This document shows positions 34,221 to 41,193 of a stretch of DNA of 64,000 bases, piece after piece. The notes below the pieces were generated by a model. That model was not told the DNA's origin. It saw only the letters and a list, made by a program, of their open reading frames with translations, and made no database searches. The DNA comes from SIG307 sp964545045 (GTDB lineage Bacteria > Bacillota > Clostridia > Lachnospirales > Lachnospiraceae): assembly GCA_964545045.1 (NCBI GenBank), contig CAZJEN010000003.1, forward strand, positions 62,001 to 126,000, given 5' to 3'. The position numbers and the translations under genes were made by a program. Each line of letters begins with the position of its first letter. Within the stretch, counting starts at the first letter, position 1.

Positions 34221-34889
34221 TTATTCCTCCGTCAACACTCCGTTATCAATTCGGAAGATGCGGTCTGCTCGCTTTGCAATCTCCGGCTCGTGGGTAATCA
34301 TGACAAGAGTCCCATCAAATCTTTTAATGGTACTTTGCAACAACTGCATCACCTCTTCCGCCGCCTCTTTATCCAGGTTTCCCGTAGGCTCGTCCGCCAA
34401 AATAAGCTCCGGATGATTCACAAGTGCTCTTCCGATGGCTACTCTTTGCTGCTGTCCTCCGGAAAGCTGAGACGGGAAATGATGCAGACGATCCGTAATT
34501 CCCAGTGCCTCTGCCAGTTCCTCCACATATTCCTTTTCAATCTTACGTTTATCCAAAAGTGTCGGCATAACCATGTTTTCATAAGCGGTCATAATCGGCA
34601 TCAACTGATAATTCTGAAAAATGAAACCGATTTTTCTTCTGCGGATTTCCGCCAGCTTTTCATCGGAATTCTTATAAAGCTCTTCTTCACCGATAAATAC
34701 CTTTCCGCCTGTGGGACGGTCCAGGCCACCACACAGATTCAACAACGTACTTTTTCCGGAACCGCTGGCGCCCACAATCGCCACAAACTCTCCCTTTTCC
34801 ACGGAAAAGCTACAATCCCGTAACGCTCTGACATCCACATCTCCCTGATGATATACTCTTGATAAACCTTCTGTTCTTAAAATCGACAT
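34221..34889 (-). CDS. ABC transporter ATP-binding protein (MacB/LolD type)
   Basis: A 222-residue ATPase with Walker A GASGSGKST (about 40-48), Q-loop, signature LSGGQQQRVAIGRAL (about 140), Walker B LILADEPTGNLD and switch His in ITHEPEI. The NLDKEAAEEVMQLLQ segment is typical of the LolD/MacB/FtsE group that works with FtsX-like permeases in peptide export or mechanotransmission. It is the last gene of the operon, 16 bp after the permease, before a strong terminator. Confidence 0.93.
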   Translation of the reverse strand: MSILRTEGLSRVYHQGDVDVRALRDCSFSVEKGEFVAIVGASGSGKSTLLNLCGGLDRPTGGKVFIGEEELYKNSDEKLAEIRRRKIGFIFQNYQLMPIMTAYENMVMPTLLDKRKIEKEYVEELAEALGITDRLHHFPSQLSGGQQQRVAIGRALVNHPELILADEPTGNLDKEAAEEVMQLLQSTIKRFDGTLVMITHEPEIAKRADRIFRIDNGVLTEE

Positions 34890-34905
34890 ATTCTAACTTC
34901 CCTTC

Positions 34906-37107
34906 TTATGCTTTTTGTTCCAGTTCCCGCAGTACCTGTTTGGAGGCAAACAGGGTTGCACCCATGGTAACGCAGAATACCAGGATAACCAAAATAATTA
35001 CTTCCGCCACCGGATGCTGCTTAAGCCCTTTCCCCAAGTAGCTGCCTTCAAGATTCGCCGCACGTATCAAATATATCCCGTAATTGACGATGCCGTTTGC
35101 CAGTGCAATTACAACAGCGTTGCGTAACGACTGAAACAGCATTATCTTCCGAACCATAGGCTTGGAAGCTCCCATCGCACATAGTTTACGGTACTCTTCG
35201 ATTTTTTCCAGATAATAGAAAGCGTAATAGCAAAACAGAAATACCACCGCCGGCAATAACAGTAAGATTATATCCGAAGTCCATGCAATCCTTGTATCGT
35301 GATTTAGCTCCTCCCATGTATTTCCTATGTACTGTTTATCTTCAACCAGTTTTGCTCCCGGGATCACCTCTTCTACCACCTTAGCTACAGTTTCGAACTC
35401 CTCCAGCAAAGCCACTGCAACCTCTCGAGTCGATTCCTCTGCCTTTTTAGTTACATTCTCCCCACTCTCTTCCCTCATTTCATACCTAAAATCCTGTTTT
35501 TCGTTTACGGTCCCTATCCTTAATCCCTGCACCTCGGAAAGCATATCCAGTTCTTCCTTTGAAAAACTCCCGTCTTCTTTTCTTACCGTATAGGTAATTT
35601 CTTTTGCATCACTCCCGCCGTCACGCATATAGGCATCCTGAAGCAAAAAGATTTCCGACATCAGGTAAAATGCAAACACAGAAATCAATATAATCCCCAG
35701 TTGACGTCCTTTCAGGCGTTTCCCTTCCAAACCGGAATACCACCAAAGAGGATGCTTCACCTTGAGTACCTTCGGCTTCTTTAGGCAAACCAGATTCTCT
35801 CCCTTACTTACCGTCTCCTCCAACAGGTCAACCGGGGTCTCCCTTAGTAGACGATAGAGCACCGGAATCTGCATCAAAACTAATGCAACCACGCCCCCTA
35901 CCGCAATCCCAAGTATCGCCTGCCAGCTGACACCGTCTATGGCCGCCGTATTGGTAGCAGTCAACGCATTTTCCGCCATTTCCACCAGTATCACAAACAA
36001 AAATCCCAGTACCGTACCGATTACGCCGGAGCATAGCATTCTCACTGTCACCATAGCCGCAATCTGAGATTTCTTTGCTCCAAGCGTCCGGTAAACGCCG
36101 ATAATCTTCCTGTCATCCTGTATAATCAGATAGATGACCGCCGTAAGGCAAGCACCAAACAAAATCACCACTCGCATTGCCAAAGAAAGCACCCAATCTA
36201 ACTCGTACTCCATATTAAACATTTTCGAATCTGCTATCATAGCCGGAGTACCAAACCTATCAAACATCTGAGAAAAAGCACTGCCCTTATTAAAATCACC
36301 ATAAATGTTTTGAACAAATACATCGTAGTATCGTTCTTCGTCAGTCAGACCATCGATCAAGCTTTTATAATCTTCCTCGTGCATAAATGCATACTCATCC
36401 GTAAAGAGAAAAACTCCTTTTACCACTCCGGATACCACGGCATCTATCTGCTTTTCTTCTGCTCCCACTTTTACCGTTACCTTATTAAAATCACCATAAA
36501 TGTTTTGAACAAATACATCGTAGTATCGTTCTTCGTCAGTCAGACCATCGATCAAGCTTTTATAATCTTCCTCGTGCATAAATGCATACTCATCCGTAAA
36601 GAGAAAAACTCCTTTTACCACTCCGGATACCACGGCATCTATCTGCTTTTCTTCTGCTCCCACTTTTACCGTTACCCGAATCTTTTCTCCCAACTCCGGC
36701 TGACGATTCCCGATTTTTGCAAAATCTGCCAGTACAATCTCCCCCGGTCCCGGCGGTCCTCCGTATAAATACTCCAGTTTCCAAGTATCTGGCACATCAT
36801 AAGAGATTACAAACTCTACTCCTACCGGCCCCGATAATACCTCTGCCGCTTCCACCGGCTGTACCAACGTTATCTCCTCATGTTCCTCTAAAAAGGCAAT
36901 TTCCTCTAACGGACACGCAGGAATTTTAGCAGAAAACCCGTAGTTTTCACTTCTCGACTCATTGATAAGCTTCCGTTCATTGGCATCCGATCTCATTACA
37001 TCACTTGCCAGCATTGCCATAAAGGCTGCGATTCCCAATATCAGAAACAGTTGTTTCTTAAAATTTCTAGTAAAGGTACGTTTTATGTATAAACGAATGT
37101 AATTCAT
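34906..37107 (-). CDS. FtsX/MacB-family ABC permease with internal exact tandem duplication
   Basis: A 733-residue permease with a first membrane segment (about 20-38), a long extracytoplasmic domain, FtsX core segments (about 320-430), a second extracytoplasmic loop and C-terminal membrane segments (about 620-720). Residues about 145-209 and 210-274 are identical 65-residue blocks, both reading VTVKVGAEEKQID... to ...NIYGDFNK, because of an exact 195-bp repeat. Without it the protein would be 668 residues. The ATG at 37107 has AAGGAG six bases upstream and gives the family-like N-terminus MNYIRLYIKRTF; a longer frame 13 codons upstream is rejected. It pairs with the downstream ATPase. Confidence 0.88.
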   Translation of the reverse strand: MNYIRLYIKRTFTRNFKKQLFLILGIAAFMAMLASDVMRSDANERKLINESRSENYGFSAKIPACPLEEIAFLEEHEEITLVQPVEAAEVLSGPVGVEFVISYDVPDTWKLEYLYGGPPGPGEIVLADFAKIGNRQPELGEKIRVTVKVGAEEKQIDAVVSGVVKGVFLFTDEYAFMHEEDYKSLIDGLTDEERYYDVFVQNIYGDFNKVTVKVGAEEKQIDAVVSGVVKGVFLFTDEYAFMHEEDYKSLIDGLTDEERYYDVFVQNIYGDFNKGSAFSQMFDRFGTPAMIADSKMFNMEYELDWVLSLAMRVVILFGACLTAVIYLIIQDDRKIIGVYRTLGAKKSQIAAMVTVRMLCSGVIGTVLGFLFVILVEMAENALTATNTAAIDGVSWQAILGIAVGGVVALVLMQIPVLYRLLRETPVDLLEETVSKGENLVCLKKPKVLKVKHPLWWYSGLEGKRLKGRQLGIILISVFAFYLMSEIFLLQDAYMRDGGSDAKEITYTVRKEDGSFSKEELDMLSEVQGLRIGTVNEKQDFRYEMREESGENVTKKAEESTREVAVALLEEFETVAKVVEEVIPGAKLVEDKQYIGNTWEELNHDTRIAWTSDIILLLLPAVVFLFCYYAFYYLEKIEEYRKLCAMGASKPMVRKIMLFQSLRNAVVIALANGIVNYGIYLIRAANLEGSYLGKGLKQHPVAEVIILVILVFCVTMGATLFASKQVLRELEQKA
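36285..36676. repeat. Exact tandem duplication, unit 195 bp, two copies with 2-bp shared junction
   Basis: Bases 36285-36481 and 36480-36676 read identically by eye, giving two adjacent 195-bp copies with CC at the junction. The unit is 65 codons, so the reading frame of the permease is kept. No base difference was found between copies, so it arose recently or is kept identical by gene conversion, or it is an assembly error. Confidence 0.95.
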
Positions 37108-37117
37108 TTTTTTCTCC

Positions 37118-37675
37118 TTATTCATGCGCATGGGCATGTTCTTCATGATTGTGCTCTTCTTCCCCTCGAAGCTGTTCTATAATAGAATCCACATCTCCGT
37201 TGAAAAAGCAGGAATGAGTCACTCTATCCTCGCTTACCTTCCACCATATTCCAAGAAAACGCTCCACCTTCTGTTTTCCCTCAATATGAACACGCTCCGT
37301 CGGCAATACTCCGTCCTCATAACTCAGTTCATACAAAATGGTATACGGAATCATCCCCTCCTCATCACGATTTCCAAGTTCCACATAAAAAAGCTCACAG
37401 GCTCCCTTATGATTCTGTATGTTTTGCCGTCCCCGTACTGCCTCATCACTCTGCATTCTGGAATAATATTCCTCTGTCACATATTTTTTTCGTTGTTCCA
37501 CCACAGCTTCGTTATTCTCATAGGTAAATCCATATTGCAACGAAAGATTCCTTTTTACAACAAAATACGGAATCCTACTACAGCCGTACAAAACTGCCCC
37601 GATTACAGCCACAATGATTACGCCCTTAAAAAACTTACGTATTCCTTCGTTTCCTTTCCGTTCTACTCGCTCCAT
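37118..37675 (-). CDS. Membrane-anchored protein with His-rich tail, function unknown
   Basis: A 185-residue protein with no family I recognise. A basic N-terminus leads to one membrane segment (about 17-35) that ends LYGCSRIPY, which could be a plain anchor or a lipobox-like site. The extracytoplasmic part has YGFTYENNEAV, a soluble region to about 165 and an extreme C-terminus EEEHNHEEHAHAHE, a likely metal-binding tail. The ATG at 37675 follows AAGGAG with a 7-base spacer. It lies between the secreted Cys-rich protein and the ABC permease (10 bp gap), so it may be an accessory factor of the exporter. Confidence 0.78.
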   Translation of the reverse strand: MERVERKGNEGIRKFFKGVIIVAVIGAVLYGCSRIPYFVVKRNLSLQYGFTYENNEAVVEQRKKYVTEEYYSRMQSDEAVRGRQNIQNHKGACELFYVELGNRDEEGMIPYTILYELSYEDGVLPTERVHIEGKQKVERFLGIWWKVSEDRVTHSCFFNGDVDSIIEQLRGEEEHNHEEHAHAHE

Positions 37676-37728
37676 TGTTCTTCTCCTTCTTGTTGCGGGG
37701 AGCAAAAGCCCCCGCAACCTATATCCTT

Positions 37729-38124
37729 CTATATAAGAGGGGTAACATAACTATTCTTTCCCGCGCACCAACTCTCCTCATCGTCACAAACACTGTGATA
37801 AATCGTATGTGGGTGAGTCACTCCCGGATTTCCTAAACTTAACCCGCACAAGTCACAAAGCTCCACACAACTATATCTGCTATAGGATACCGTACAATTC
37901 TTTCTGTTCCAAGGCCAACCGACTTTATGTTCATACCCTTCATTGCTTTTAAGAATTCCCGTGCACTTATACACATAGTTGTGATAGCCGTTTGCTGCAT
38001 TCGCAGGGCAACCCTTATTCGGGGAAGTCACAGCCAGCGCCGAAGCCGGTGCTGCCATCATTACAGTTGCTGCCAGTGCCATTGCCACTGTAGCGAGTTT
38101 TTTACCTAATTTTCCTTTTCGCAT
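37729..38124 (-). CDS. Secreted cysteine-rich small protein, function unknown
   Basis: A 131-residue protein with a classical Sec signal peptide (KKLATVAMALAATVMMAAPASA then LAV, cleavage near residue 29). The mature part of about 100 residues has eight cysteines, including the cluster YSCVELCDLCG, and several His and Trp (HPHTIYH, GWPWNRKNC). This fits a disulfide-linked or metal-binding exported protein. I find no match to a known bacteriocin or toxin family. AAGGAG precedes the ATG. It is followed 11 bp later by the His-tail membrane protein and then the ABC transporter, and lies downstream of the peptide gene at 38318-38368. Confidence 0.8.
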   Translation of the reverse strand: MRKGKLGKKLATVAMALAATVMMAAPASALAVTSPNKGCPANAANGYHNYVYKCTGILKSNEGYEHKVGWPWNRKNCTVSYSRYSCVELCDLCGLSLGNPGVTHPHTIYHSVCDDEESWCAGKNSYVTPLI

Positions 38125-38186
38125 TTCTTTGTCTCCTTCGATTCGATAAATTTTTCTTTACAACATCCCAAAGAAGCAGTATACTA

Positions 38187-38196
38187 TGCTCGAGCA
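38187..38196. promoter_or_regulatory. Perfect 10-bp palindrome TGCTCGAGCA upstream of the secreted Cys-rich gene
   Basis: It precedes a weak -10-like TATACT at 38179-38184 (minus strand) and lies about 65 bp before the start codon. It could be an operator or a chance palindrome. I see no good -35 box. Confidence 0.3.
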
Positions 38197-38224
38197 CTCC
38201 TTTTGGTGTGTTTGTGTGTGTCGG

Positions 38225-38259
38225 CTTCCGGTCTCCCCTGCGCATGGTGTGACCGGAAG
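38225..38259 (-). other. Hairpin CTTCCGGTC/GACCGGAAG between the peptide gene and the secreted Cys-rich gene
   Basis: A perfect 9-bp stem with a 17-base loop, without a U tract after it. It could be an mRNA-processing or stability element in a transcript running from the peptide promoter into the secreted protein gene. Confidence 0.45.
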
Positions 38260-38276
38260 TCCTTTTATATATCACA

Positions 38277-38309
38277 AACAGCCCGTCCGCACAATGCGGG
38301 CAGGCTGTT
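38277..38309 (-). terminator. Terminator or attenuator after the 16-residue peptide gene
   Basis: A 15-bp stem (AACAGCC...GCA with TGC...GGCTGTT, two wobble pairs) lies 8 bp after the peptide stop codon. The following tract is only TTTGTG, so it may be a partial terminator that lets some transcription continue into the downstream export genes. Confidence 0.65.
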
Positions 38310-38317
38310 GAAATATA

Positions 38318-38368
38318 TCAGTTTTCTTTTCCAAGTAACCAATCTAACCACTTATCAATAATTCCCAT
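38318..38368 (-). CDS. 16-residue amphipathic peptide, PSM-alpha-like start
   Basis: The product reads MGIIDKWLDWLLGKEN. On a helical wheel Ile3/Ile4, Trp7/Leu8 and Leu11/Leu12 fall on one face and Asp5/Lys6/Asp9 on the other, so it should form a surface-active helix. It has no Cys, so it is not an AgrD-type thiolactone precursor, and no leader. The start MGII resembles staphylococcal phenol-soluble modulins of the alpha type, which begin MGIIAGII. GGGAGG stands 10 bases before the ATG and a good promoter with LytTR-type repeats is just upstream. Too short for standard gene finders. Evidence is translation signals and context only; no expression or homologue is known to me. Confidence 0.65.
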   Translation of the reverse strand: MGIIDKWLDWLLGKEN

Positions 38369-38395
38369 GTTCCTTTACCTCCCGAATACATTATC

Positions 38396-38424
38396 ATTGT
38401 AGCAAGGTAAAGTACATTTTTCAA
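38396..38424 (-). promoter_or_regulatory. Promoter of the 16-residue peptide gene
   Basis: TTGAAA, 17-bp spacer, TACAAT on the minus strand, 27 bp upstream of the peptide start. The LytTR-type direct repeats end 11 bp upstream of the -35 box, the usual place for an activator. Confidence 0.7.
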
Positions 38425-38434
38425 TCATAACTCC

Positions 38435-38463
38435 TTAAACGGTCACTTAACTTGTTAAGCGGT
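38435..38463 (-). promoter_or_regulatory. LytTR-type direct repeat pair upstream of the peptide promoter
   Basis: On the minus strand ACCGCTTAA (38455-38463) and ACCGTTTAA (38435-38443) repeat with a 20-bp period, two helical turns. This resembles the paired imperfect 9-bp sites bound by AgrA/ComE-type LytTR regulators, which lie upstream of -35. The distal copy overlaps the stop codon of the kinase gene. The neighbouring LytTR protein is the obvious candidate to bind here. Confidence 0.65.
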
Positions 38464-39750
38464 CATTTTATACTTCAAAACGACCCGTGCAATAAAAATA
38501 TCATTATCTATTTTCGTTTCAAAAGCTCCATCATATTCTTTAACTACCTTTTTCACATTTTGCAAGCCGATTCCGTGATTTCTTTTATCTTCCTTCTCCG
38601 ACTTAAGTACATTCTTTTTTTCTTTGCTTTGTTTCGAGACACTGTTCCTGATTTCGATACAAAAGAAGTTCTTTCCTTGCGAAAAATCGATTTTCAAAAA
38701 CTTCTCTCCTCCTTCAATTCGCTCCAATTCCTCTATCGCATTTTTCAACAAGTTCATATATACGGAGCATAGCGAAACATCATCTATCGCCAACGAATCC
38801 TCTACAACTCCCGATACATATACCTTTGTTTCGTCCTCCACTCCAAAAAGATAATGATTCGAAATGACGTCAAGCACCTGATTTCCCGTCAAATACCTTT
38901 TTCCTTGAATCAGGCTTAGTTGTTGCTGTATTATGCTAAGATAGTTTTCCAGCCCTTTCATATTTCCTTCCTTTGCATAACTTTCCAGACACAACAAATG
39001 CCCCACCATATCGTGACGGTAATTTCTGGTTTCTTCCTCTCTTCTCAATAATTCTTCGTAAGAGGATTTCTGTAATTCTCTCAGCACGATTTCATTTTGC
39101 AACATATCGTCTATTTTTTCGTTTGTATTCCGTATATGCACAATAAACACTCCCAAAATAACAATTGACACATAGGATGTTACACATAAAATGATAGTAA
39201 GCACCGAATATCGAATATTGGAAACATACTCCTCTGCATAGTCTACACACCCTACTGTAAAAAGCATGCAGAGTATCATAAATACAATTAAAAAATTAAC
39301 AGTGCGACCACTTAGATTCCACTTACTACGCCCCTTCTTGTTTTTCCATATACATGCAAACAAAGTAACCGACAAAGCAAAAAAACTCAGGATTACACTG
39401 TCATAGTTCCCAATCTGCACTTCGAGGTCCACAAATAACCCAACAATTCGTAACGGTATACTTACAATCTGCTCCAGCCCCAAGGAGCACAGAAACATCA
39501 CAAAAAATGCCTTCCCTCGTTTTCCCGCATTCTCTCTCATCATGAAAAGCGTAGCAATCCACGCACATGCATATCCTAACGCATTTTTACCCGAACTGTC
39601 ATATTCCGGAAACAGTATTCCGAACAATGTAAAGTAAAGTATGCCGACAACCAACGAAATCCACACTCTTTTTTCTTTTCGGTCAAATAACACCCGGTAC
39701 AGCACCCCATATTTTAATGTCTCCAACACATATAATATCATTCCGTACAT
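38455..39750 (-). CDS. GHKL-type (AgrC-like) sensor histidine kinase
   Basis: A 431-residue membrane kinase. Six or so membrane segments fill the first 205 residues, with no large extracellular loop, as in AgrC-type peptide sensors. The cytoplasmic part has a coiled stretch, the H-box NYRHDMVGHLLCLESY (His246), the N-box VYMNLLKNAIEEL and the G-box NHGIGLQNVKKVVKEYDG. The ATG at 39750 is preceded by AGGGGA and begins 3 bp after the stop of the response regulator. A small peptide gene and two LytTR-type sites follow directly. The ligand is probably a peptide, and the adjacent 16-residue product is the first candidate. Confidence 0.9.
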   Translation of the reverse strand: MYGMILYVLETLKYGVLYRVLFDRKEKRVWISLVVGILYFTLFGILFPEYDSSGKNALGYACAWIATLFMMRENAGKRGKAFFVMFLCSLGLEQIVSIPLRIVGLFVDLEVQIGNYDSVILSFFALSVTLFACIWKNKKGRSKWNLSGRTVNFLIVFMILCMLFTVGCVDYAEEYVSNIRYSVLTIILCVTSYVSIVILGVFIVHIRNTNEKIDDMLQNEIVLRELQKSSYEELLRREEETRNYRHDMVGHLLCLESYAKEGNMKGLENYLSIIQQQLSLIQGKRYLTGNQVLDVISNHYLFGVEDETKVYVSGVVEDSLAIDDVSLCSVYMNLLKNAIEELERIEGGEKFLKIDFSQGKNFFCIEIRNSVSKQSKEKKNVLKSEKEDKRNHGIGLQNVKKVVKEYDGAFETKIDNDIFIARVVLKYKMTA

Positions 39751-39753
39751 TTC

Positions 39754-40473
39754 TTATCCCCTAAATAACCTTCTGTATTTTAAATCAAATTCCATATATT
39801 TTCGCTCAAATTCTTTTTTTCGTCTTCTGGAAATATGAAACGCGTTCACTTCTCCTGCTACCTGTGTCCCGTCATAATCCTCAACAAAGCTCATATTTAC
39901 AATCACATCCCTATTTATTCTTACAAACAGATGCTCATTCAGAATCTCTTCCAGTTCTTTTAACGAACACTCTTTTCGGAAGAATTTTTCTCCAACACAG
40001 AATTCCGAATACCCGTTATATGCTTTGATAAATTCAATCTCTTCCTCCGGAATCTCATACTTATTCCGCTCCGCATATACCTCGATATTCTCCGAAAAAA
40101 AGATACCTTCCACCGCCGCTTCCAAGGCTTCGCGCACTTCCTCTTTACTAAAGGGCTTTGTCACAAAGCGCAGTGCCTGAATCTGAAACGCTTCCTTAAA
40201 GCGCTCCACCATACCGGTTGCCATAATCACCTTGCACTTCGGATTCCTCTCTTTTATCTTTTTTCCCAGTTCAATCCCATCCAACTGTGGCATTTCAATA
40301 TCCAGAAATGCTACCTGTATTTCCTCTATATGCTCTAACAGCTCATTTCCGTCAGTAAATGCAATAATTTCCTTGCTTATCTTTTTCTCCTCGCATATCT
40401 CACACAGTAGCTTTTGAAGTACATCTAATACTTGCTGTTGATCATCACAAATACCTATTACAATCTGAGTCAT
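39754..40473 (-). CDS. LytTR-family response regulator (AgrA-like)
   Basis: A 239-residue regulator. The receiver domain (1-125) has the acidic pair in IGICDDQ (Asp10-Asp11), phosphoacceptor Asp58 in VAFLDIEMPQLDG, Thr/Ser switch in MATGM and Lys106 in FVTKPFSK. The LytTR DNA-binding domain (about 140-235) has EIEFIKAYNGYSEFCVG and LFVRINRDVIVNMSFVEDYDG. The ATG at 40473 with GGGGAAAG upstream is the first plausible start. It is directly upstream of the kinase gene, and LytTR-type sites lie downstream of that kinase gene, so it probably activates the peptide promoter. Confidence 0.93.
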   Translation of the reverse strand: MTQIVIGICDDQQQVLDVLQKLLCEICEEKKISKEIIAFTDGNELLEHIEEIQVAFLDIEMPQLDGIELGKKIKERNPKCKVIMATGMVERFKEAFQIQALRFVTKPFSKEEVREALEAAVEGIFFSENIEVYAERNKYEIPEEEIEFIKAYNGYSEFCVGEKFFRKECSLKELEEILNEHLFVRINRDVIVNMSFVEDYDGTQVAGEVNAFHISRRRKKEFERKYMEFDLKYRRLFRG

Positions 40474-40519
40474 AACTTTCCCCGTCTCTCTTCTGTTTCC
40501 CAATATTCGACAATAGTTA

Positions 40520-40548
40520 ATTATACAATTTAACCCCATTAAATACAA
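40520..40548 (-). promoter_or_regulatory. Promoter of the LytTR-GHKL two-component operon
   Basis: TTGTAT, 17-bp spacer, TATAAT on the minus strand, 47 bp upstream of the start codon. The spacer contains the inverted repeat ATTTAA-TGGGG-TTAAAT. Confidence 0.65.
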
Positions 40549-40593
40549 GTTTTTTACACTCCCGTTATCATCTGCTTTGTCTCTTTTCCGCTT

Positions 40594-41136
40594 CTACTCT
40601 TTCATCTCTTCCCCGTTCAATTCCACTCTCATCAGCTTATCCCCATGATAACAAAGCTTCAACGAGAAAAAAGGCTCCCCTTCGGAAAGCAACCGGAAAA
40701 ACACCTTATCCCCTTCCCAAAGATTCAGGCTCTCAATCCGGTCCTTCTTCACCCATTCCAGGTCACCCTCGTTACACTCGGAAAGCTCCGCATCATCCAC
40801 TGCCGCGGTAAACAGGCACATATATTCCCAGTCATCCCACTGCTCCCCGTCGTAAGCATTCTCCTGTTCTCTGAAGCAAAAGGTCACAATCCCCCGGAAC
40901 CGAAGCTCTTTTAAAGTCAGTCCCGTTTCCTCCAAAGCTTCTCTTCGAATACACTCCTCCGGACTCTCTCCCGCCTCAAAATGCCCACCGATACCAATCC
41001 ATTTATCCTTATTCACATCATTTACTTTCTTCACCCGGTGAAGCATCAAATAAGCGTCCTCCCGCTCTGCATAGCAAAGGGTTGTCAGACGCGGGGCTGT
41101 ATGTACATTCGCCACTGATTCTACCACCTCTCTCAT
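40594..41136 (-). CDS. Nudix hydrolase (MutT/8-oxo-dGTPase-like)
   Basis: A 180-residue Nudix protein with the box GGHFEAGESPEECIRREALEETGL read as GGHFEAGESP...REALEETGL at about 50-73, and the C-terminal segment WDDWEYMCLFTAAVDDAEL common to 8-oxo-dGTP diphosphatase-type members. The in-frame GTG is followed at once by ATG; I take the ATG at 41136. Upstream AGAAGATAAGAG is a weak binding site. Substrate is not determined by the box. Confidence 0.85.
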   Translation of the reverse strand: MREVVESVANVHTAPRLTTLCYAEREDAYLMLHRVKKVNDVNKDKWIGIGGHFEAGESPEECIRREALEETGLTLKELRFRGIVTFCFREQENAYDGEQWDDWEYMCLFTAAVDDAELSECNEGDLEWVKKDRIESLNLWEGDKVFFRLLSEGEPFFSLKLCYHGDKLMRVELNGEEMKE

Positions 41137-41193
41137 CACTCTTATCTTCTGATTGTATCATAGATTCATAAAAAAGGATACTGACCTTCCGAC

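Noticed and set aside
38318..38368. Peptide considered as an AgrD-type autoinducer precursor
   Set aside because: It has no Cys and no leader or C-terminal acidic tail, so a thiolactone cannot form.
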